DNA of 7,647 bases from CAG-273 sp963560005 (GTDB taxonomy: Bacteria; Bacillota; Clostridia; TANB77; CAG-508). Within the stretch, counting starts at the first letter, position 1. The number at the start of each line of letters is the position of its first letter. Both the position numbers and the translations under genes were made by a program. The stretch covers positions 1 to 7,647 of the forward strand of contig CAUWNG010000004.1 in the NCBI GenBank assembly GCA_963560005.1, written 5' to 3'. Below are positions 5,541-7,647 of the stretch, piece by piece. The notes below the pieces were generated by a model. It searched no databases and was not told the origin of the DNA. It saw only the letters and a list, made by a program, of their open reading frames with translations.

Positions 5541-5645
5541 ATGAAAAAAATAAAAAATGCGAGACGACACACAAAAATAAGGAGGAAAGAAGATGGGAAA
5601 AAAGGCAGAAATGACACCTCAGGAAGCTGCGAAAATAATTCATAA
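5541..5645 (+). CDS. Possible 34-codon leader ORF overlapping the excisionase-like gene
   Basis: ATG 5541 follows AAAGGA by six bases and opens a 34-codon lysine/arginine-rich frame (starting MKKIKNARRHTKIRR) that ends at 5645, inside the next gene in another frame. Codons 6-11 are the sequence targeted by the predicted antisense RNA. The later codons are an out-of-frame shadow of the next gene, so only the act of translation, not the peptide, may matter. It could also be untranslated leader. Confidence 0.25.
   Translation: MKKIKNARRHTKIRRKEDGKKGRNDTSGSCENNS
5558..5573 (+). promoter_or_regulatory. Antisense RNA target site in the excisionase-like leader
   Basis: TGCGAGACGACACACA is the reverse complement of 4208-4223. 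It lies 20-35 bases before ATG 5593, just upstream of the TAAGGAGG ribosome binding site (5578-5585). Flanking sequence is A-rich and unlikely to fold, so the target should be single-stranded in the mRNA. Confidence 0.65.
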
Positions 5646-5802
5646 AAGTGTTCAATATGTAAGATTAGGACTACAACAACAAAGGCTACCATTTGGCAGT
5701 GCAGTACAAAAACCAGATGGAAAATGGAGCTATGATATTGTTCCTATAAAAGTTTATGAGTATGTGGGGAAGAAAGAGGTGGATTTTAATGAAAATTGTT
5801 AA
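5593..5802 (+). CDS. Excisionase-like small HTH DNA-binding protein
   Basis: A 69-residue protein starting MGKKAEMTPQEAAKII. A winged-helix pattern like MerR/excisionase-type phage proteins is seen: TPQEAAKIIHKSVQYVRLGLQQ (8-29) as the helix-turn-helix, then LPFGSAV and a wing ending in KWSYDIVPIKVYEY (44-57). Such proteins in Firmicutes phages are annotated as excisionases or helix-turn-helix regulators. Excisionase is an inference supported by the integrase in the same element. ATG 5593 follows TAAGGAGG by seven bases. The leader carries the 16-nt site complementary to the predicted antisense RNA, so expression may be controlled after transcription as well as by CI/Cro. The end overlaps the next gene by 14 bases. 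Confidence 0.75.
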   Translation: MGKKAEMTPQEAAKIIHKSVQYVRLGLQQQRLPFGSAVQKPDGKWSYDIVPIKVYEYVGKKEVDFNENC

Positions 5803-6019
5803 TAAAAAGAAATTTATAAAAGCGATATCCACAATAGTGATTACAATAATATTCACAGTAATTATGATTTTTATGTCAATAGAACTTATACAGTATCCAG
5901 AAAAATATCTTACAACTTGGAGGTATCAGCTACAACAAAAAGTAAATTCTGGAGATCAAGAAGCAATAGATTATTATCAAGAAACATATTTAAATCGCAA
6001 TATAACATTATGGGATTAG
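5789..6019 (+). CDS. Small single-pass membrane protein, unknown function
   Basis: A 76-residue protein: a basic N terminus (KIVNKKKFIK), one hydrophobic helix about 11-33, and a polar tail with YPEKYLTTWRYQLQQKV and GDQEAIDYYQETYLN. No family is recognised. ATG 5789 is chosen because GAGGTGG (5776-5782) sits six bases upstream and the first 14 bases overlap the excisionase-like gene, giving translational coupling. An upstream in-frame ATG at 5756 has no comparable site. It is probably an accessory early phage protein. Confidence 0.7.
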   Translation: MKIVNKKKFIKAISTIVITIIFTVIMIFMSIELIQYPEKYLTTWRYQLQQKVNSGDQEAIDYYQETYLNRNITLWD

Positions 6020-6029
6020 GAGGAACAAC

Positions 6030-6143
6030 ATGAATATAAAAGAATATGTTAAAAGTTTATTTATCATATATAGATACAACAATATGCATACTACATTAAG
6101 AATTATGAAAAATAATTTAAAACTTTTGAAAGGAGGGAATTGA
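6030..6143 (+). CDS. Tiny basic protein, 37 aa, unknown function
   Basis: This short ORF begins MNIKEYVKSLFIIYRYNN and ends KLLKGGN. It has a strong GGAGG (6019-6023) six bases before ATG. The preceding gene's TAG (6017-6019) overlaps this ribosome binding site, and its own TGA abuts the ATG of the next ORF, so it sits in a tight translational chain. It is rich in K, N and Y. No family is recognised; the spacing and ribosome binding site are the evidence that it is translated. Confidence 0.6.
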   Translation: MNIKEYVKSLFIIYRYNNMHTTLRIMKNNLKLLKGGN

Positions 6144-6293
6144 ATGGGATACCAGGAAATAAAAAATCTTATTTCAGATATAGATGAATTTCACAATGAA
6201 GCTGAATTAAGAGAAATATTACAACAAATTTTATTCATCTGTGAAGATAACCTAAAAAATGAACCATCTACCAGCGACCAAACTGCAAAATAG
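6144..6293 (+). CDS. Small acidic protein, 49 aa, unknown function
   Basis: It begins MGYQEIKNLISDIDEFHN and continues as a likely alpha-helical, acidic chain (ELREILQQILFICEDNL) with a polar tail. AAAGGAGGG (6129-6137) lies six bases before ATG, and the start directly follows the TGA of the previous ORF. Gene size and spacing fit a phage early cluster. No family is recognised. Confidence 0.65.
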   Translation: MGYQEIKNLISDIDEFHNEAELREILQQILFICEDNLKNEPSTSDQTAK

Positions 6294-6325
6294 ATGATTC
6301 ATAAAAATATTTATATAAATACTTC

Positions 6326-6344
6326 TTATGTTATTTTAACATAA
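6326..6344 (+). promoter_or_regulatory. Perfect 8-bp-arm palindrome between small early genes
   Basis: TTATGTTA (6326-6333) and TAACATAA (6337-6344) pair around TTT in the 72-bp gap before the gene at 6366. There is no T tract after it, so it is not a terminator. It may be an operator or a processing hairpin, and its sequence differs from the GTGTCTT operators. Confidence 0.4.
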
Positions 6345-6365
6345 AAAGTTAGAAAGGACAAGAAA

Positions 6366-6575
6366 ATGCCAAAAAAACTTTTTTACAATAATAATGGAAA
6401 TACATATTACATTTTATTTGGAGGAAAAGGCAAAAAATCCTTCCTGTGTAATATAGAAAGACAACAATTTGTTATATGTGCAATTTTAGAAGAACATTCA
6501 TGGTGGTAAGGAAGTTATTTTGAAGATTTTGAACAAGCTTATAAAAGCTGGAAAGGAAATGAAGAAAATGAGTAA
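6366..6575 (+). pseudogene. Small early phage gene interrupted by an in-frame TAA
   Basis: ATG 6366 (AAAGGA seven bases upstream) opens MPKKLFYNNNGNTYYILFGG and stops after 47 codons at ...EEHSWW TAA (6507-6509). The same frame then continues with protein-like GSYFEDFEQAYKSWKGNEENE to a TAA at 6573-6575 that overlaps the ATG of the Gp157-like gene. That ATGAGTAA overlap, and the ribosome binding site of the next gene falling inside the extension, suggest the original gene was 69 codons and that one codon (for example CAA) became TAA. A C-terminal YF-ED motif after WW is what I vaguely recall from related phage proteins, without a named family. A 47-residue protein may still be made; readthrough or a read error is also possible. 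Confidence 0.5.
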
Positions 6576-7056
6576 TTTATATCAATTAACAAATAATTAT
6601 GAAACTGTACTAAATATGTTGTATGACGAGGAAATAGACGAGCAAATGATACTTGATACATTGGAATCAATAGAAGGAGAAATTGAAGAAAAAGCAGATG
6701 GATATGCGAAAATCATAAAAGAATTAGAAGCAAAACAAAAAGCTAGAAAGGAAGAAGCAAAAAGACTAACAGATAGTGCAAAAGTATTTGAAAATAGAGT
6801 AAAAGCATTAAAAAATAACTTATTTAATGCAATGAAGGAAACTGGGAAAACAAAATTTGCCACAGATTTATTTAGTTTTAATATAGCAAAAAATGGTGGA
6901 AAACAAGCACTTACAATTGATGGAAAAGTACCAAAGGAATATACAAAAACAATTATTGAAAACGATACAGATAAAATTAGACAAGCATTAGAAGAAGGAA
7001 AAAATTTACCTTTTGCTCATTTAGAGCCAAGAGGAGAAAGCTTGAGAATTAAGTAA
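6568..7056 (+). CDS. Gp157-family siphovirus protein
   Basis: A 162-residue protein matching the pattern of the Sipho_Gp157 family (Streptococcus phage gp157-like), found in early or replication regions of Firmicutes phages. The N terminus MSNLYQLTNNYETVL leads into a long charged helix, EEKADGYAKIIKELEAK onward (about 35-90, likely coiled coil), then METGK-like AMKETGKTKF, a beta-rich part with DGKVPKEYTKT (118-128), and the end motif LPFAHLEPRGESLRIK. The role is unclear; it was originally linked to phage resistance in streptococci. I chose ATG 6568 because family members begin with this MxNLYxLT sequence and it overlaps the preceding frame's stop. A TTG start at 6520 would add 16 residues. 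AAAGGA (6552-6557) is ten bases upstream. Confidence 0.9.
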   Translation: MSNLYQLTNNYETVLNMLYDEEIDEQMILDTLESIEGEIEEKADGYAKIIKELEAKQKARKEEAKRLTDSAKVFENRVKALKNNLFNAMKETGKTKFATDLFSFNIAKNGGKQALTIDGKVPKEYTKTIIENDTDKIRQALEEGKNLPFAHLEPRGESLRIK

Positions 7057-7415
7057 TGGGAAGTATGGAAAGATATAACTATTTAAAAAAACATCACATT
7101 TGTGTACAGTGTGGACAAGAAAATGCAATAAGAGGGCAAACACTTTGCTTTAGGTGTAAAGCTAATGACATTGAAAGGAAAAGAAAAAATTATATAAGAA
7201 ATAGAGACAATATATTACCAGAAGCAAAAAGAAAGAATAGAGAAAGGTACTATAAACTAAAAGAAAAACATATATGTCCTTTTTGTGGGAAAAGAAGAGC
7301 AAGAATGAATAAAGTGCTTTGTGATATATGTGCAAAAAAACAAAATTATAAAAAAAGAGAAAAATATAGGTTAACAGTTTATGAAACTAAGAGTATTTTT
7401 GAAATTAGAGTATAA
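7056..7415 (+). CDS. Tandem zinc-ribbon protein, unknown function
   Basis: A 119-residue, very basic protein built of two similar units about 58 residues apart: C16-x2-C19-x11-C31-x2-C34 and C74-x2-C77-x11-C89-x2-C92, each preceded by a Y-x-L-K-x-x-H-x-I-C pattern (YNYLKKHHIC; YYKLKEKHIC). Spacing of the cysteines is identical, so the protein arose by internal duplication. Between them is a K/R/N-rich linker, suggesting nucleic-acid binding. The ATG overlaps the Gp157 stop (TAATG), so it is translationally coupled; M4 (7065) is an alternative start. Similar Cys-rich proteins are common in clostridial phages without known role. Confidence 0.75.
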   Translation: MGSMERYNYLKKHHICVQCGQENAIRGQTLCFRCKANDIERKRKNYIRNRDNILPEAKRKNRERYYKLKEKHICPFCGKRRARMNKVLCDICAKKQNYKKREKYRLTVYETKSIFEIRV

Positions 7416-7429
7416 GGAGGAAAAAGCAA

Positions 7430-7647
7430 ATGCCAGGAAAATCTGAAATAGAAATTGATGAGTTAATAAGATTAAAAACAGATAGTGAAAAATTAAAAAT
7501 TATCTTAGATTTAATATTTAATAATACAAGATTAAGTTATAAAGATAAATTAAAAATTGATGAAGATGAAGAATTAATGACTTATTTAAGCATAGTAGAA
7601 AGTACATTATATAAACGAAAACAAAATAATTTGGTAAAGGAAAAAAT
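7430..7647 (+). CDS. Unidentified phage gene, 3' end outside the window
   Basis: GGAGG (7416-7420), right after the TAA of the zinc-ribbon gene, lies nine bases before ATG 7430. The open frame runs 72 codons to the window end without a stop. It begins MPGKSEIEIDELIRLKTDSE, is highly charged and probably helical, and contains an acidic patch (KIDEDEELM). By position it could precede recombination or single-strand-binding genes, but nothing in the visible part identifies it. Confidence 0.75.
   Translation, partial: MPGKSEIEIDELIRLKTDSEKLKIILDLIFNNTRLSYKDKLKIDEDEELMTYLSIVESTLYKRKQNNLVKEK

Larger units (their letters stand above)
2857..7647. mobile_element. Left end of a temperate phage or phage-derived integrative element
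   Basis: The order integrase, zinc-ribbon membrane protein, CI-like repressor (all minus strand), divergent from a Cro-like gene, an excisionase-like gene, many tiny ORFs and a Gp157-family gene (plus strand), is the layout of siphovirus lysogeny and early regions in Firmicutes. The integrase sits at the element's outer edge, next to chromosomal-looking two-component genes. The exact left junction lies somewhere in about 2857-2978 and cannot be fixed, because the right end and its matching core are outside the window. No structural phage genes are visible, so a defective prophage or an integrative element with a phage-like control region remains possible. Confidence 0.8.

Noticed and set aside
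5541..5645. Leader frame as an independent protein of known type
   Set aside because: Most of its codons are the second frame of the excisionase-like gene; only a possible translated leader is retained at low confidence.
6520..6567. N-terminal extension of the Gp157-like gene from a TTG start
   Set aside because: The 16 added residues correspond to another frame of the interrupted upstream gene, and the family pattern begins at the ATG at 6568.
6597..6863. An 88-codon minus-strand frame inside the Gp157-like gene
   Set aside because: Its Ser/Phe/Ala-rich translation is typical of the reverse strand of a Lys/Glu-rich coiled-coil gene, and it has no start signals.
2857..7647. CRISPR array, tRNA or rRNA genes
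   Set aside because: No regularly spaced repeats, no cloverleaf-like GC-rich segments and no rRNA-like sequence were seen; the only repeats are the 29-bp direct pair, the 16-bp inverted pair and the short operators.

Overview
The window is very AT-rich (about a quarter G+C by eye). It has strong GGAGG-type ribosome binding sites, consensus sigma-A promoters and short A-rich intergenic gaps. With a Bce-type two-component system and a Gp157-type siphovirus gene, this points to a low-GC Firmicute, most likely a clostridium-like host. No species can be named from the sequence.

Left part (1 to about 2,860), probably host chromosome: a YjdF/DUF2238-like membrane protein gene (210-1001) ending in a strong terminator, then an overlapping response regulator and histidine kinase pair (1141-2822). 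The kinase has two closely spaced membrane helices and the WIHEIKLPIA phosphoacceptor box of intramembrane-sensing BceS-type kinases. The BceAB-type ABC transporter that usually accompanies such a pair is not in the window.

Right part (about 2,860 to the end), the left end of a temperate phage or phage-derived integrative element. On the minus strand are a tyrosine integrase (2979-4106), a small zinc-ribbon membrane protein (4246-4506) and a CI-like repressor with a helix-turn-helix and an S24-type C-terminal domain (4523-5128). On the plus strand, divergent from the repressor, are a Cro-like gene (5299-5508), an excisionase-like DNA-binding gene (5593-5802), a run of very small ORFs, a Gp157-family gene (6568-7056), a tandem zinc-ribbon gene (7056-7415) and an unidentified gene cut by the window end. 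Both promoters of the genetic switch are readable, and four copies of a GTGTCTT operator element surround them.

The most interesting structure is not a protein gene. Between integrase and the zinc-ribbon gene a plus-strand promoter (TTGAAA, 17 nt, TATAAT) precedes about 76 nt that fold into two hairpins and end in a U tract. The 17-nt loop of the second hairpin carries a sequence exactly complementary to the leader just upstream of the ribosome binding site of the excisionase-like gene, 1.3 kb away. The match is 16 nt, 11 of them in the loop. This looks like a dedicated phage antisense RNA acting in trans on the early lytic/excision transcript, a second control layer next to CI/Cro. Further oddities are a 29-bp perfect direct repeat (operator plus ribosome binding site) bracketing the cro-like gene, a repressor that seems to lack the residues for self-cleavage, and an early gene interrupted by an in-frame stop.
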